Below are positions 1 to 9,198 of a DNA stretch of 64,000 nt, piece after piece (the stretch's first letter is position 1; every line of letters starts with the position of its first letter). A program made the translations under genes and the position numbers. A model generated the notes under the pieces. The model was not told the origin of the DNA and did not search any database. It worked only from the letters and a program-made list of their open reading frames with translations. This DNA is from Lelliottia jeotgali (GTDB taxonomy: Bacteria; Pseudomonadota; Gammaproteobacteria; Enterobacterales; Enterobacteriaceae): contig CP018628.1 of assembly GCA_002271215.1 (NCBI GenBank), forward strand, positions 248,001-312,000, written 5' to 3'.

Positions 1-329
1 ATCTCAGCAACGAAGAGCTGATCCGTGAAAACTACCAGGGCATTCGCCCGGCACCGGGTTATCCGGCGTGCCCGGAACACACGGAAAAGGGCACCATCTG
101 GCAACTTCTGGATGTCGAAACTCACACCGGTATGAAACTGACCGAATCCTACGCCATGTGGCCGGGAGCGTCCGTTTCAGGCTGGTATTTCAGCCATCCT
201 GACAGCAAATACTACGCGGTGGCGCAAATCCAGCGCGATCAGGTGGAAGACTATGCGCTGCGTAAGGGGATGAGCGTCTCCGAAGTGGAACGCTGGTTGG
301 CCCCAAATCTGGGCTACGACGCCGACTAA
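1..329 (+). CDS. metH: Cobalamin-dependent methionine synthase, C-terminal end (partial)
   Basis: This is the 3' end of MetH, which transfers a methyl group from methyltetrahydrofolate to homocysteine through bound cobalamin. The window opens inside the gene; the frame starts at base 3 and ends with TAA at 327-329. The visible residues are the S-adenosylmethionine-binding reactivation domain: the [10 protein letters not shown] motif is followed by the conserved [20 protein letters not shown] stretch and the usual C-terminus PNLGYDAD. All of these match E. coli MetH nearly residue for residue. The rest of the gene lies to the left of the window. A terminator hairpin follows directly. Confidence 0.97.
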   Translation, partial: LSNEELIRENYQGIRPAPGYPACPEHTEKGTIWQLLDVETHTGMKLTESYAMWPGASVSGWYFSHPDSKYYAVAQIQRDQVEDYALRKGMSVSEVERWLAPNLGYDAD

Positions 330-350
330 TTTCACTTTTCCTTACAACAA

Positions 351-382
351 ACAGGGCGCTCATCGGGCGCCCTGTCTCTTTC
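351..382 (+). terminator. Rho-independent terminator of metH
   Basis: A 9-bp perfect stem (ACAGGGCGC with GCGCCCTGT, 351-359 and 367-375) is followed by a T-rich run CTCTTTCT. It lies 21 bases after the metH stop codon. Confidence 0.8.
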
Positions 383-413
383 TGTCGCAATAACTCTTAT
401 ACTTAAAAAACTC

Positions 414-483
414 AGCCCGGTGGCGCTTCGCTTACCGGGCCTACAAAAGACCGTAGGCCGGGCAAACGCAGTACCGCCCGGCA
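414..483. repeat. REP pair (BIME)
   Basis: Two REP (palindromic unit) sequences in opposite orientation: a GCCCGGTGGCGC...TTACCGGGC unit at about 415-440 and a GTAGGCCGGGC...CCGCCCGGC unit at about 453-482, separated by the typical CTACAAAA linker. They fill the gap between metH and yjbB. Confidence 0.85.
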
Positions 484-528
484 AAGAAGCCAAAGGATAA
501 CCGACAACAATAAGGAGAACCCACTTCC

Positions 529-2160
529 GTGCTGACACTGTTACACCTGCTATCGGCCGTCGCTCTGCTGGTCTGGGGCACGCACATTGTCCGTACCGGC
601 GTGATGCGCGTATTTGGCGCACGCTTACGCACCGTCCTCAGCCGCAGCGTTGAGAAAAAACCGCTCGCCTTCTGTGCGGGCATCGGCGTCACCGCCCTTG
701 TGCAAAGCAGTAACGCCACCACCATGCTCGTCACCTCGTTTGTGGCGCAGGATCTGGTGGCGCTCACTCCGGCGTTAGTTATCGTGCTGGGCGCAGACGT
801 CGGGACCGCGCTAATGGCGCGAATCCTGACCTTCGATCTCTCCTGGCTATCGCCGCTGCTGATTTTCATCGGCGTGATCTTCTTCCTCGGACGCAAACAG
901 ACGCGTGAAGGGCAGTTGGGCCGCGTGGGAATTGGCCTCGGGCTGATCCTGCTGGCGCTGGAACTTATCGTTCAGGCGGTCACGCCGATCACCCAGGCCA
1001 ACGGCGTGCAGGTGATTTTCGCCTCGCTGACGGGCGACATTATGCTCGATGCGCTGATTGGCGCGGTGTTCGCCATCATCAGTTACTCCAGCCTCGCGGC
1101 AGTGCTGCTCACCGCGACGCTGACCACCGCCGGGGCGATCTCCTTCCCGGTCGCGCTGTGCCTGGTGATCGGCGCGAACCTTGGCTCTGGTCTGCTGGCG
1201 ATGCTCAACAATAGCGGCGCAAATGCCGCTGCCCGCCGCGTGGCGCTTGGGAGTTTGCTGTTCAAGCTGGTGGGCAGCCTGGTAATCCTGCCGTTTGTCC
1301 ATCCTCTGGCGAACCTGATGGATAACCTGCCGCTACCGAAAGCCGAGCTGGTGATCTACTTCCATGTCTTCTACAACCTGGTGCGCTGTCTGGCGATGGT
1401 GCCGTTCGCCGGGCCGATGGCGCGATTCTGTAAGCGTATGATTCGTGATGAACCCGAGCTGGACGCCCGTCTGAAACCGAAGCATCTCGACACCTCGGCG
1501 CTGGATACCCCGGCGCTGGCACTGGCCAATGCCGCCCGTGAAACCCTGCGCATGGGCGATGCGATGGAGACCATGCTGGATGGCCTGAAAAAAGTCATGC
1601 ACGGTGAACCGCGCGAAGAGAAAGAGCTGCGCAAGCTGGCTGACGACATCAACGTGCTTTACACCGCCATCAAACTCTATCTGGCCCGGATGCCGCAGGA
1701 TGAACTGGCAGAAGAGGAGTCCCGCCGTTGGGCGGAGATTATCGAGATGTCGTTCAACCTTGAGCAGGCATCGGATATTGTCGAACGCATGGGCAGCGAA
1801 ATCGCCGATAAATCACTGGCTGCCCGTCGGGCGTTCTCCCTGGAAGGCGTCGTGGAGCTGGACACGCTGCAGGATCAGCTGCTCAGCAACCTGCAGCTGG
1901 CAATGTCGGTCTTCTTCTCTGGTGATGTGCCAAGCGCTCGCCGTTTGCGCCGCAACAAGCATCGCTTCCGCATCCTCAACCGTCGTTACTCCCACGCGCA
2001 CGTTGATCGCCTGCATCAGCAGAACGTGCAAAGTATCGAAACCAGCTCCCTTCACCTGGGTCTGCTTGGCGATATGAAACGTCTCAACTCATTGTTCTGC
2101 TCAGTAGCGTACAGCGTCATGGAGCAGCCGGACGAAGATGACGAGAGGGATGAGTATTAG
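529..2160 (+). CDS. yjbB: Na+/phosphate cotransporter family protein YjbB
   Basis: A 543-residue inner-membrane protein matching E. coli YjbB, which is linked to phosphate export. The first half carries two Na/Pi-cotransporter (PF02690) repeats with the polar signature QSSNATTM near residue 63 and many hydrophobic helices. The last ~200 residues are soluble and helical and resemble a PhoU-type regulatory domain. The start is GTG at 529, chosen because AAGGAG at 512-517 sits at good spacing and the protein start fits the family. The stop at 2158-2160 overlaps, tail to tail, the stop of the antitoxin gene on the other strand. In K-12 the next gene would be pepE, which is absent here. Confidence 0.95.
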   Translation: MLTLLHLLSAVALLVWGTHIVRTGVMRVFGARLRTVLSRSVEKKPLAFCAGIGVTALVQSSNATTMLVTSFVAQDLVALTPALVIVLGADVGTALMARILTFDLSWLSPLLIFIGVIFFLGRKQTREGQLGRVGIGLGLILLALELIVQAVTPITQANGVQVIFASLTGDIMLDALIGAVFAIISYSSLAAVLLTATLTTAGAISFPVALCLVIGANLGSGLLAMLNNSGANAAARRVALGSLLFKLVGSLVILPFVHPLANLMDNLPLPKAELVIYFHVFYNLVRCLAMVPFAGPMARFCKRMIRDEPELDARLKPKHLDTSALDTPALALANAARETLRMGDAMETMLDGLKKVMHGEPREEKELRKLADDINVLYTAIKLYLARMPQDELAEEESRRWAEIIEMSFNLEQASDIVERMGSEIADKSLAARRAFSLEGVVELDTLQDQLLSNLQLAMSVFFSGDVPSARRLRRNKHRFRILNRRYSHAHVDRLHQQNVQSIETSSLHLGLLGDMKRLNSLFCSVAYSVMEQPDEDDERDEY

Positions 2161-2444
2161 TTTTTTGCGCTTCTGAGCGTTAATCCGAGACCCAGCGCTT
2201 TCATGACCGCCAACGTGGTTTTGAGCGTTGGGTTTCCTTTTTCACTAAAAGAGCGGTAGAGCTGTTCCCGGGATAAACCCGTCTGTTCGGCGATTTGGCC
2301 CATACCTTTTGCCCGGGCAATAACGCCTAGAGCTTTTGCAATATAGGCAGCATCACCCGTTTCAAGTGCATCGGCCATAAACACAGCCACTTCATCATCA
2401 TCGACCAGTGCATCGGCGGGATCGTAAGACGTCAATTTATTCAT
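2157..2444 (-). CDS. HigA-like antitoxin of a type II TA pair (HI1420 family)
   Basis: A 95-residue DNA-binding protein whose C-terminal half is a helix-turn-helix (GQIAEQTGLSREQLYRSFSE, then a NPTLKTTLAVMKALGL helix). This is the layout of the putative addiction-module antidote family related to HI1420. It would bind and neutralise the toxin encoded just upstream and repress their shared promoter. Its start overlaps the toxin stop by 8 bp, so the two are translationally coupled with the toxin first, as in higBA. Its own stop overlaps the yjbB stop on the opposite strand. The family assignment is from memory of domain patterns; the pairing is visible directly. Confidence 0.85.
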   Translation of the reverse strand: MNKLTSYDPADALVDDDEVAVFMADALETGDAAYIAKALGVIARAKGMGQIAEQTGLSREQLYRSFSEKGNPTLKTTLAVMKALGLGLTLRSAKN

Positions 2445-2754
2445 GGTCTATCAACTCCTTGAGGTCGAGTGTTTTGGCGAGCGTCTTCGCCAGATAGATA
2501 TCTTGAGCCTGGCTGCTTTTGTCACCACCGCTTAGCAGGATGAGAAGAACATTCCCATGCTGTTTGAAATAGATTCGAAAGCCCGGGCCATAATGAACCC
2601 GCAACTCACAGATGCCTTCGCCGACAGATTTCACATCGCCTGGCAAGCCATTCGCTAATCGAAACAGCCGGGTCGCTATCAGCGTCTTCGCTCGTTTATC
2701 TTTTAGGTTCCGCTCCCATCGTTGGAAACTCTCAGTCTGGATAATTTCCTTCAT
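2437..2754 (-). CDS. RelE/ParE-superfamily toxin of a type II TA pair (HI1419 family)
   Basis: A 105-residue protein with the compact RelE/ParE-superfamily pattern: an N-terminal FQRWERNLKDKRAKTLIATR helix, the core strand ELRVHYGPGFRIYFKQHGN, and a LLSGGDKSSQAQDI segment typical of the HI1419/PHA02119-like 'addiction module killer' subgroup. Members are usually ribosome-dependent mRNA interferases; activity here is inferred. It is the first gene of a leftward two-gene operon with the antitoxin. A GGAG lies only four bases before the ATG, an unusually short spacing that may keep toxin translation low. The pair occupies the position of pepE in K-12. Confidence 0.85.
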   Translation of the reverse strand: MKEIIQTESFQRWERNLKDKRAKTLIATRLFRLANGLPGDVKSVGEGICELRVHYGPGFRIYFKQHGNVLLILLSGGDKSSQAQDIYLAKTLAKTLDLKELIDHE

Positions 2755-2952
2755 ACTACTCCATGTTGTTTTTAAACTACATTCAGAACGAACTATTGGC
2801 GAGAAAAATAGAAGAAAATTGCCATGTGATAAATGAGCAGAACGCAGATTCTGAAGCCGCCTCGCAAGCTGTAATAGCGAAAGTCAGTTTTTACTGGCTA
2901 ATCTTTTTACCAGCCCAAACCTAAGGTATATTTCGCCCATTAAGGAGAAATT

Positions 2953-3822
2953 ATGCTGCCCACCCAATCAACCCGATTAAACAAATACATTAGCGAGAGC
3001 GGAATTTGCTCGCGTCGTGAGGCTGACCGTTACATCGAGCAAGGCAACGTCTTCCTCAATGGCAAGCGCGCCACCATTGGCGATCAGGTTGTGCCCGGCG
3101 ACGTGGTGAAAGTGAATGGCCAGCTCATTGAGCCAAGAGACGAAGAAGATCTGGTGTTTATCGCGTTGAACAAGCCGGTCGGCATTGTCAGCACCACGGA
3201 AGATGGCGAGCGGGATAACATCGTCAATTTCGTCAACCACAGCAGTCGTATCTTCCCGATTGGGCGTCTGGACAAAGACTCGCAGGGGTTAATTTTCCTC
3301 ACCAACCACGGCGATCTGGTGAACAAAATCCTGCGTGCCGGTAACGATCATGAGAAAGAGTATCTAGTGACGGTCAACAAGCCTGTCACGGATGATTTTA
3401 TTCGCGGTATGGGCGCGGGCGTGCCGATTTTGGGCACCGTCACCAAGAAGTGCAAAGTTAAAAAAGAGGCGCCGTTCACCTTCCGCATTACCCTGGTGCA
3501 GGGCTTAAACCGTCAAATCCGCCGTATGTGCGAGCATTTTGGTTTTGAGGTCACGAAGCTTGAGCGTACGCGCATCATGAACGTCAGCGTTTCCGGTATC
3601 CCGCAGGGAGAATGGCGCGATCTGACCGGGGATGAGCTGATTGAGCTGTTTAAGCTGATTGAAGGGTCGTCTTCCGAGGCTAAGCCGAAAGCCAAAGCGA
3701 AACCGAAAACCCAGGGGATAAAACGGCCTGTGGTCAGCGCGCCGAAATCCACAGAAAAAGAGCGCAACAAACCTGCCGGGAAACGCTTCGTACAGCCAGG
3801 CCGTAAAAAGAAAGGGCGCTAA
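2953..3822 (+). CDS. rluF: 23S rRNA pseudouridine(2604) synthase RluF
   Basis: A 289-residue RsuA/RluB/RluF-type pseudouridine synthase that modifies U2604 of 23S rRNA (and tRNA-Tyr U35 in E. coli). An S4 RNA-binding domain occupies residues ~8-65 ([20 protein letters not shown]). The catalytic aspartate lies in [19 protein letters not shown] near residue 107. The C-terminal ~50 residues are a Lys/Ala/Pro-rich basic tail, as in E. coli RluF. The ATG is preceded by TAAGGAG. It ends one base before the end of the convergent yjbD gene. Confidence 0.96.
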   Translation: MLPTQSTRLNKYISESGICSRREADRYIEQGNVFLNGKRATIGDQVVPGDVVKVNGQLIEPRDEEDLVFIALNKPVGIVSTTEDGERDNIVNFVNHSSRIFPIGRLDKDSQGLIFLTNHGDLVNKILRAGNDHEKEYLVTVNKPVTDDFIRGMGAGVPILGTVTKKCKVKKEAPFTFRITLVQGLNRQIRRMCEHFGFEVTKLERTRIMNVSVSGIPQGEWRDLTGDELIELFKLIEGSSSEAKPKAKAKPKTQGIKRPVVSAPKSTEKERNKPAGKRFVQPGRKKKGR

Positions 3823-3823
3823 A

Positions 3824-4096
3824 TTAGCGCCTTCCACGGGGTGAAGTATTGGCAGTCCACGAGAACGTGGATTCCTTATCTGGCTTATAAGCCTGCGCTT
3901 TTTTGAGTTTGCGGGCTTTCTTCGCTTCGACTTCACGCTCGGCCATCAGCTTGTCGATGTACTCTTTTTTCACCTGATTGGTTTCAGCGTTTGTCAGAGT
4001 ACGACCATGTGCAATCCGTGCGCGATCGAGCAGGGTTTTCAGCTCGCGCTGCTCGCCTTCCGTCATGTCTTTCTGGGTCAATCTCGGTGTGGACAT
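3824..4096 (-). CDS. yjbD: DUF3811 family protein YjbD
   Basis: A 90-residue charged, helical cytoplasmic protein matching E. coli YjbD. It contains a repetitive Lys/Ala/Arg segment (AEREVEAKKARKLKKAQAY). No function is known to me. It is convergent with rluF (one-base gap) and lies downstream of panS on the same strand. A 10-bp hairpin sits immediately before the start codon and includes the only Shine-Dalgarno candidate. Confidence 0.9.
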   Translation of the reverse strand: MSTPRLTQKDMTEGEQRELKTLLDRARIAHGRTLTNAETNQVKKEYIDKLMAEREVEAKKARKLKKAQAYKPDKESTFSWTANTSPRGRR

Positions 4097-4099
4097 ACC

Positions 4100-4126
4100 T
4101 GAAGCCTCTTGAGAGTAGAGGCTTCA
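4100..4126 (-). promoter_or_regulatory. Hairpin covering the yjbD ribosome-binding site
   Basis: Perfect 10-bp inverted repeat TGAAGCCTCT / AGAGGCTTCA (4100-4109 and 4117-4126) with a seven-base loop. Read on the minus strand, its 3' arm holds GAGG, eight bases upstream of the yjbD ATG, so the hairpin would hide the ribosome-binding site. There is no T-run, so it does not look like a terminator. Confidence 0.55.
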
Positions 4127-4159
4127 GTGTAAAGCAAGCCGGGGTTTGCGCGAAGAGAA

Positions 4160-5104
4160 TTAGTTTTCTTTGATCACTTCTTTTTTCGGCTGCGCTTCAA
4201 TCGGTTTTCCTGACCAGTAACCCGCCAGCAGCGAGCCGGACAGGTTATGCCATACCGAGAACAGTGCGCCAGGCAGCGCCGCGAGAGGGGAGAAGTAGAT
4301 CTTACCGAGCGCTGCCGCAAGGCCTGAGTTCTGCATCCCCACTTCAATCGCCAGCGTACGGCAGGTCGATTCATCAAAGCCAAACAGCTTCCCGCCCCAG
4401 TAGCCGCCCAGCAGACCGATAGTGTTATGCAGAATCACCGCGATGATCACCACAAAACCAACGGACGCAATATGCGAGGCAGAACCGGCTACCACGGCGC
4501 TGATGATCGCCAGAATGCAGACCATCGAAAAAGCAGGCAAATAGGGTTCCACAGCCTTCACGACGCGCGGGAACAGGTGATGGATAACCAGACCAAGCGC
4601 AATGGGAATCACCACGATTTGCAGGATCGACAGCAGCATCCCCATCACGTCCACCTGAATATGCGCATCCACGTACAGACGCGTCAGCAGCGGCGTGGCA
4701 ATCACCCCCACCAGCGTTGAGACCGACGAGATGGTGACTGACAGCGCCACGTCGCCCTTAGCCAGGTAGATCATCACATTCGACGCCGTCCCGCTGGCAA
4801 CGCTGCCTACCAGCACCATACCGGCAGATAAATCCGGCGGCATCTTGAAGGCCATTGCCAGCAGCCAGGCGGCGAGGGGCATCACCAGATAGTGCAGGAA
4901 AATCCCCGCCGCGACCGGCGCCGGGCGCGACAGCACGCGTTTAAAATCGTCGATTTTCAGATGCACGCCCATGCCTAACATGATCAGCATCAGCAGCGTC
5001 GTGACCCACGGGCCAACTGGGGTAAAAGTCGAGGGCGTGTAATAAGCGAGAACAGAGAGCAGCAGCGCCCAGAGCGGGAACAGCCGCGTGATTGCGGATA
5101 ACAT
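4160..5104 (-). CDS. panS: PanS-type pantoate/ketopantoate transporter (BASS family)
   Basis: A 314-residue integral membrane protein of the bile acid:Na+ symporter (BASS) fold with about ten hydrophobic helices. Visible family motifs include [15 protein letters not shown] (residues ~45-59), the helix-break motif [19 protein letters not shown] (~100-118) and [14 protein letters not shown] (~255-268). The sequence resembles the enterobacterial PanS carrier, which takes up pantoate or ketopantoate for coenzyme A synthesis; the substrate is inferred from resemblance. The gene sits between yjbD and lysC, where K-12 has no gene. It lies downstream of the lysC terminator, so it probably has its own promoter. 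Confidence 0.82.
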   Translation of the reverse strand: MLSAITRLFPLWALLLSVLAYYTPSTFTPVGPWVTTLLMLIMLGMGVHLKIDDFKRVLSRPAPVAAGIFLHYLVMPLAAWLLAMAFKMPPDLSAGMVLVGSVASGTASNVMIYLAKGDVALSVTISSVSTLVGVIATPLLTRLYVDAHIQVDVMGMLLSILQIVVIPIALGLVIHHLFPRVVKAVEPYLPAFSMVCILAIISAVVAGSASHIASVGFVVIIAVILHNTIGLLGGYWGGKLFGFDESTCRTLAIEVGMQNSGLAAALGKIYFSPLAALPGALFSVWHNLSGSLLAGYWSGKPIEAQPKKEVIKEN

Positions 5105-5144
5105 AGTGAATTCCTTGCGATATTGTCGTTGTGCTATTTAGTTA

Positions 5145-5170
5145 TAAAAAAGCCGGGTTCGAGCCCGGCT
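5145..5170 (-). terminator. Rho-independent terminator of lysC
   Basis: Read on the minus strand: AGCCGGG stem, CTCGAA loop, CCCGGCT, then TTTTTATA. It lies about 30 bases after the lysC stop codon and separates lysC from panS. Confidence 0.85.
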
Positions 5171-5199
5171 ATAGGTATTGTTTATCGTGCTAAGGAATT

Positions 5200-6549
5200 T
5201 TATTCAAACAAATTATGGTGAAGTTTCTGCACGACCTGCTCGGCTTCGTGGCCCGGGACCAGGAAGCACAGGTTGTAGCTGGACGCGCCGTAGCAAATCA
5301 TGCGGATATTGAACGGGTCCAGCACGCCAAAGACCTCTTTGCCCACGCCGCAGGCGCGTGATAGCTGGTTGCCGATAATCGCCACCAGGGCCAGATTCTC
5401 TTCAACTTCCACGCGGCACAGAGCGGAAAGTTCCATCAGCAGGGATTGCGTCAGCAGGGTATCGCCCGTCGACGTAGAGCCAGTGGTGTCCAGCGTCAGC
5501 GCAATGCTTACCTCTGAGGTGGTGATCAAATCCACGGAGATATTATGGCGCGCCAGAATCCCGAACACTTCCGCCAGGAAACCGCGGGAGTGCAGCATAT
5601 TCAGGCTGTGCAGCGTAACCAGCGTCTGCTTGCGACGCAGCGCCAGCGCGCGGAACAGCGGTGGATTTTCGGTGTTTTTACAGACCAGTGTTCCGCCCGC
5701 TTTAGGATCTTTGCTCGAGCCGACAAACACCGGAATATCGCTGCGAACCGCAGGCAGTAAAGTGGCTGGATGCAGCACTTTCGCGCCAAATGTCGCCATT
5801 TCGGCGGCCTCTTCAAAGGCGATCACATCAATACGTTTTGCGGCAGGCACCACGCGCGGATCGGTGGTATAGATGCCAGGGACATCGGTCCAGATATCCA
5901 CGCGGGTAGCGTACAGCGCTTCACCCAGCAGCGCAGCCGTGTAGTCACTGCCGCCACGGCCAAGCGTGGTGGTGCGGCCTTTAGCTTCGCTGCCGATAAA
6001 GCCCTGAGTAATGACAATTCCTTCGGCCAGGCGCGGCGCCAGCTGTTGTTTCGACAATTCGGAAAGGGTCGCCACGTCCGGTTCTGCGCGGCCAAAGCGG
6101 TCGCTGGTGCGCATGACTTTACGCACGTCAAACCACTGCGCCAGCACGTCGCGTTCACGCAGAATTTCAACGAACAGCAGCGTCGACATCAGCTCGCCGT
6201 GGCTCACCAGTTCGTCGGTCAGTGCGGTCGAGGTCGCCAGAGAAGCGGCTTCTGCCAGGGTGGTGATATTTTCCAGCAGGCGTTCGACTTCCTCGCGAAT
6301 CACCTGCGGGTTCTTCATACGCTCGAGGATATCGAACTGAATTTTGCGCAGCGCGTCGAGCTTCACAAAGCGCTCGGTCGCTTCCAGTCCTTCTGACAGG
6401 GCCACCAGCAGATTGGTCACGCCAGCCGAGGCAGAAAGCACTACCAGGCGGGTCGTCGGATCGGCCAGCACCACGTCGGCGCTGCGGTTCATGGCGTCGT
6501 AATCGGCCACACTGGTACCGCCAAATTTGGCGACAACAAAACTCGTCAT
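5200..6549 (-). CDS. lysC: Lysine-sensitive aspartokinase III
   Basis: A 449-residue monofunctional aspartate kinase that phosphorylates L-aspartate, the first step toward lysine, methionine and threonine. The N-terminal kinase domain starts with the FVVAKFGGTSVADYDAMNRS nucleotide-binding motif and contains GRGGSDYTAALLGEAL (around residue 200). The C-terminal ~150 residues form paired ACT domains for lysine inhibition (VTLHSLNMLHSRGFLAEVFG and LVAIIGNQLSRACGVGKEVF). Length and sequence match E. coli LysC. The start is confirmed by ACGAGGATGTTATG. The usual lysine riboswitch is not recognisable upstream (see the separate entry). Confidence 0.97.
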   Translation of the reverse strand: MTSFVVAKFGGTSVADYDAMNRSADVVLADPTTRLVVLSASAGVTNLLVALSEGLEATERFVKLDALRKIQFDILERMKNPQVIREEVERLLENITTLAEAASLATSTALTDELVSHGELMSTLLFVEILRERDVLAQWFDVRKVMRTSDRFGRAEPDVATLSELSKQQLAPRLAEGIVITQGFIGSEAKGRTTTLGRGGSDYTAALLGEALYATRVDIWTDVPGIYTTDPRVVPAAKRIDVIAFEEAAEMATFGAKVLHPATLLPAVRSDIPVFVGSSKDPKAGGTLVCKNTENPPLFRALALRRKQTLVTLHSLNMLHSRGFLAEVFGILARHNISVDLITTSEVSIALTLDTTGSTSTGDTLLTQSLLMELSALCRVEVEENLALVAIIGNQLSRACGVGKEVFGVLDPFNIRMICYGASSYNLCFLVPGHEAEQVVQKLHHNLFE

Positions 6550-6921
6550 AACATCCTCGTGTCAGGGAAAGAATAAAGCGACCTTGGCACAAGAACGAAA
6601 CGATGACAGGTGCAGGCGCAAATACCGCCCTATAAATAAAATGCGGGGGGAGTCCTGTCAACGCTGGGATTATGCGGATTTTTCATGGGGGGGTACCCCT
6701 CAGTAACAGGACTAATAACAAGCCATTATTTTATCCCTCGTTTTACGGCGATCCGAAGGACATTCCACCGCGATGGGGCTGGCTGTAGCGGCTATACTTT
6801 TGGGACTTTTCACGCCCGTTTGATGCAGACCAGGGCAATGGCATAAAAACCATCACAATTTCTGTTTACAGGCGCTACAATCGACGGCAGTCACAATTCT
6901 CAAATCACAAGAGTATTGCTA
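6550..6921. promoter_or_regulatory. Divergent lysC-pgi control region, no recognisable lysine riboswitch
   Basis: This 372-bp gap should hold the ~290-nt L-box leader found upstream of E. coli lysC. On the minus strand I see only the last ~45 bases in common with E. coli (TTGTGCCAAGG...CCCTGACACGAGG). Further up there is a promoter-like TTGACA (6661-6656) with an AT-rich -10 region at 6640-6631, which would give a leader of only ~75 nt. A GGGGTACCCC palindrome lies at about 6690-6700. Toward pgi, TACAAT at 6876-6881 is a possible -10 element. None of the conserved L-box helices can be picked out by eye. Confidence 0.5.
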
Positions 6922-8571
6922 ATGAAAAACATCAATCCAACGCAGACCACTGCCTGGCAGGCACTACAAAAACACTTCGACGAAATGAAAGACGTCACCA
7001 TCGCGGACCTGTTCGCGAAAGACGGCGACCGTTTCAGCAAATTCTCCGCCACCTTCGACGATCAGATGCTGGTGGACTTCTCCAAAAACCGCATCACCGA
7101 AGAGACGCTGGCAAAACTGCAGGATTTGGCGAAAGAGACCGATCTGGCAGGTGCCATCAAGTCCATGTTCTCCGGAGAGAAGATCAACCGCACCGAAGAC
7201 CGCGCTGTGCTGCATGTCGCGCTGCGTAACCGTAGCAATACTCCGATTATCGTCGACGGCAAAGATGTGATGCCGGAAGTGAACGCCGTGCTCGAGAAGA
7301 TGAAAACCTTCTCCGAAGCCATTATCTCCGGTAGCTGGAAAGGCTACACTGGCAAAGCTATCACCGACGTTGTGAACATCGGTATCGGCGGTTCTGACCT
7401 CGGCCCGTTCATGGTGACCGAAGCGCTGCGTCCTTACAAAAACCATCTGAACATGCACTTCGTTTCTAACGTCGATGGCACCCACATCGCCGAAGTGCTG
7501 AAAAAAGTGAACCCGGAAACGACCCTGTTCCTCGTCGCGTCTAAAACCTTCACCACGCAAGAAACCATGACCAACGCCCACAGCGCGCGCGACTGGTTCC
7601 TGGCAACGGCGGGCGATAACAAACACGTCGCCAAACACTTCGCGGCGCTCTCCACCAACGGTAAAGCCGTGGGTGAGTTCGGCATCGATACCGAGAACAT
7701 GTTTGAGTTCTGGGACTGGGTCGGCGGTCGTTACTCACTGTGGTCAGCGATTGGTCTGTCGATCATCCTGTCCGTAGGTTACGACAACTTCGTTGAGCTG
7801 CTCTCTGGCGCGCATGCGATGGACAAACACTTCTCCACCACTCCGGCTGAGAAAAACCTGCCGGTGCTGCTGGCGCTGATCGGTATCTGGTACAACAACT
7901 TCTTCGGCGCAGAAACCGAAGCGATCCTGCCGTACGACCAGTACATGCACCGCTTCGCAGCGTACTTCCAGCAGGGCAACATGGAATCCAATGGCAAATA
8001 CGTTGACCGTAACGGCAACGCCGTGGATTACCAGACCGGCCCAATCATCTGGGGCGAGCCGGGAACCAACGGTCAGCACGCGTTCTATCAGCTGATTCAC
8101 CAGGGCACCAAAATGGTCCCATGTGATTTCATCGCGCCAGCGCAGACCCACAACGCGCTGTCCGACCATCACCAGAAACTGCTGTCTAACTTCTTCGCGC
8201 AGACCGAAGCGCTGGCGTTTGGTAAAGCCCGCGACGTGGTTGAGCAGGAATATCGTGACCAGGGTAAAGATCCGGCCACGCTGGACCACGTGGTGCCGTT
8301 CAAAGTCTTCGAAGGCAACCGCCCAACCAACTCCATCCTGCTGCGCGAAATCACGCCGTTCAGCCTGGGTGCGTTGATTGCCCTGTATGAGCACAAAATT
8401 TTCACTCAGGGCGCGATCCTGAATATCTTCACCTTCGATCAGTGGGGCGTTGAGCTGGGCAAACAGCTGGCGAACCGCATTCTGCCAGAGCTGGGTGACG
8501 ATAAAGATATTAACAGCCATGACAGTTCAACGAATGGCCTGATTAATCGCTATAAATCCTGGCGTGGATAA
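6922..8571 (+). CDS. pgi: Glucose-6-phosphate isomerase
   Basis: A 549-residue cytoplasmic phosphoglucose isomerase interconverting glucose-6-phosphate and fructose-6-phosphate. Family signatures are intact: [19 protein letters not shown] (~residues 152-170), [13 protein letters not shown] (~210), [12 protein letters not shown] (~270) and the C-terminal [20 protein letters not shown] lies six bases upstream in frame, but the ATG at 6922 gives the E. coli N-terminus MKNINPTQT and is preceded by AAGAG. It is divergent from lysC and ends in a strong terminator. Confidence 0.98.
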   Translation: MKNINPTQTTAWQALQKHFDEMKDVTIADLFAKDGDRFSKFSATFDDQMLVDFSKNRITEETLAKLQDLAKETDLAGAIKSMFSGEKINRTEDRAVLHVALRNRSNTPIIVDGKDVMPEVNAVLEKMKTFSEAIISGSWKGYTGKAITDVVNIGIGGSDLGPFMVTEALRPYKNHLNMHFVSNVDGTHIAEVLKKVNPETTLFLVASKTFTTQETMTNAHSARDWFLATAGDNKHVAKHFAALSTNGKAVGEFGIDTENMFEFWDWVGGRYSLWSAIGLSIILSVGYDNFVELLSGAHAMDKHFSTTPAEKNLPVLLALIGIWYNNFFGAETEAILPYDQYMHRFAAYFQQGNMESNGKYVDRNGNAVDYQTGPIIWGEPGTNGQHAFYQLIHQGTKMVPCDFIAPAQTHNALSDHHQKLLSNFFAQTEALAFGKARDVVEQEYRDQGKDPATLDHVVPFKVFEGNRPTNSILLREITPFSLGALIALYEHKIFTQGAILNIFTFDQWGVELGKQLANRILPELGDDKDINSHDSSTNGLINRYKSWRG

Positions 8572-8587
8572 TTAATATTCCCTGAAC

Positions 8588-8615
8588 AATGCCGGCGAAA
8601 TGCCGGCATTTTTTT
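8588..8615 (+). terminator. Rho-independent terminator of pgi
   Basis: AATGCCGGC / GCCGGCATT stem with a short GAAAT loop, followed by five further Ts. Confidence 0.9.
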
Positions 8616-8617
8616 AT

Positions 8618-8937
8618 CGGATAATTCCGGTTGTCCGTTACCTGGCGCAAATTTCTATTCTGAGTTTAATCCGAAAAGGCCGATTACCCGGTTAATGACT
8701 AAGGGTTATTTTAGGAAAATACGGAGACTTGCTGATATTTTATTATATTATAAATCATTGAATTTATAAGTTTTGATTAATGTTTTTTATCCGCTGACAT
8801 TTCGTTTCATCCATTTATCCTAAAACCGTCTCGCTATTTCCCCATACGGCAATCCGCCTGCTTTAGTTGTGTATACTCGAATCCGCCTGAATTTCTTTTT
8901 GGGCAAATCTCCATTCATTCATTGAAGGGAAATTGTT
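8618..8937 (+). promoter_or_regulatory. Upstream region of the yjbEFGH operon
   Basis: A 320-bp AT-rich stretch with no gene. TATACT at 8872-8877 is a plausible -10 element about 60 bases before yjbE, with a poor -35. TAGGAAAATACGGA at 8712-8725 matches the RcsAB-box pattern in 10 of 14 positions by my count. The E. coli operon is known to respond to the Rcs phosphorelay, but this individual site is only a suggestion. AAGGGA precedes the yjbE start. Confidence 0.4.
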
Positions 8938-9180
8938 ATGAAAAAAGTACTGTATGGCATTTTTGCCATATCTGCGCTTGCGGCGACGTCTGTCTATGCG
9001 GCTCCGGTTCAGGTCGGAGAAGCAGCAGGCTCGGCAGCGACGTCTGCGTCAGCGGGAAGTTCTACCGCGACCGCGACCAGCACCGTAGGCTCGGCCGTGG
9101 GTGTCGCTCTGGCGGCAACCGGTGGCGGTGATGGCTCCAATACCGGAACCACGACCACCACGACAACAAGCACTCAGTAA
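8938..9180 (+). CDS. yjbE: Exopolysaccharide production protein YjbE
   Basis: An 80-residue small exported protein, first gene of yjbEFGH, an operon linked to production of an extracellular polysaccharide in E. coli. Residues 1-21 are a Sec signal peptide ending in SVYA-AP. The mature part is Ala/Ser/Thr/Gly-rich and ends in a low-complexity poly-Thr tract ([10 protein letters not shown]). It is nearly identical to E. coli YjbE ([20 protein letters not shown] is conserved). A strong hairpin directly after the gene probably makes it the most abundant cistron of the operon. Confidence 0.95.
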   Translation: MKKVLYGIFAISALAATSVYAAPVQVGEAAGSAATSASAGSSTATATSTVGSAVGVALAATGGGDGSNTGTTTTTTTSTQ

Positions 9181-9198
9181 TCACGGGTGTATTACCTT

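Noticed and set aside
6630..6686. An 18-codon leader-peptide-like frame upstream of lysC
   Set aside because: It overlaps the likely promoter, contains no lysine codons and has no ribosome-binding site, so it is not an attenuator peptide.
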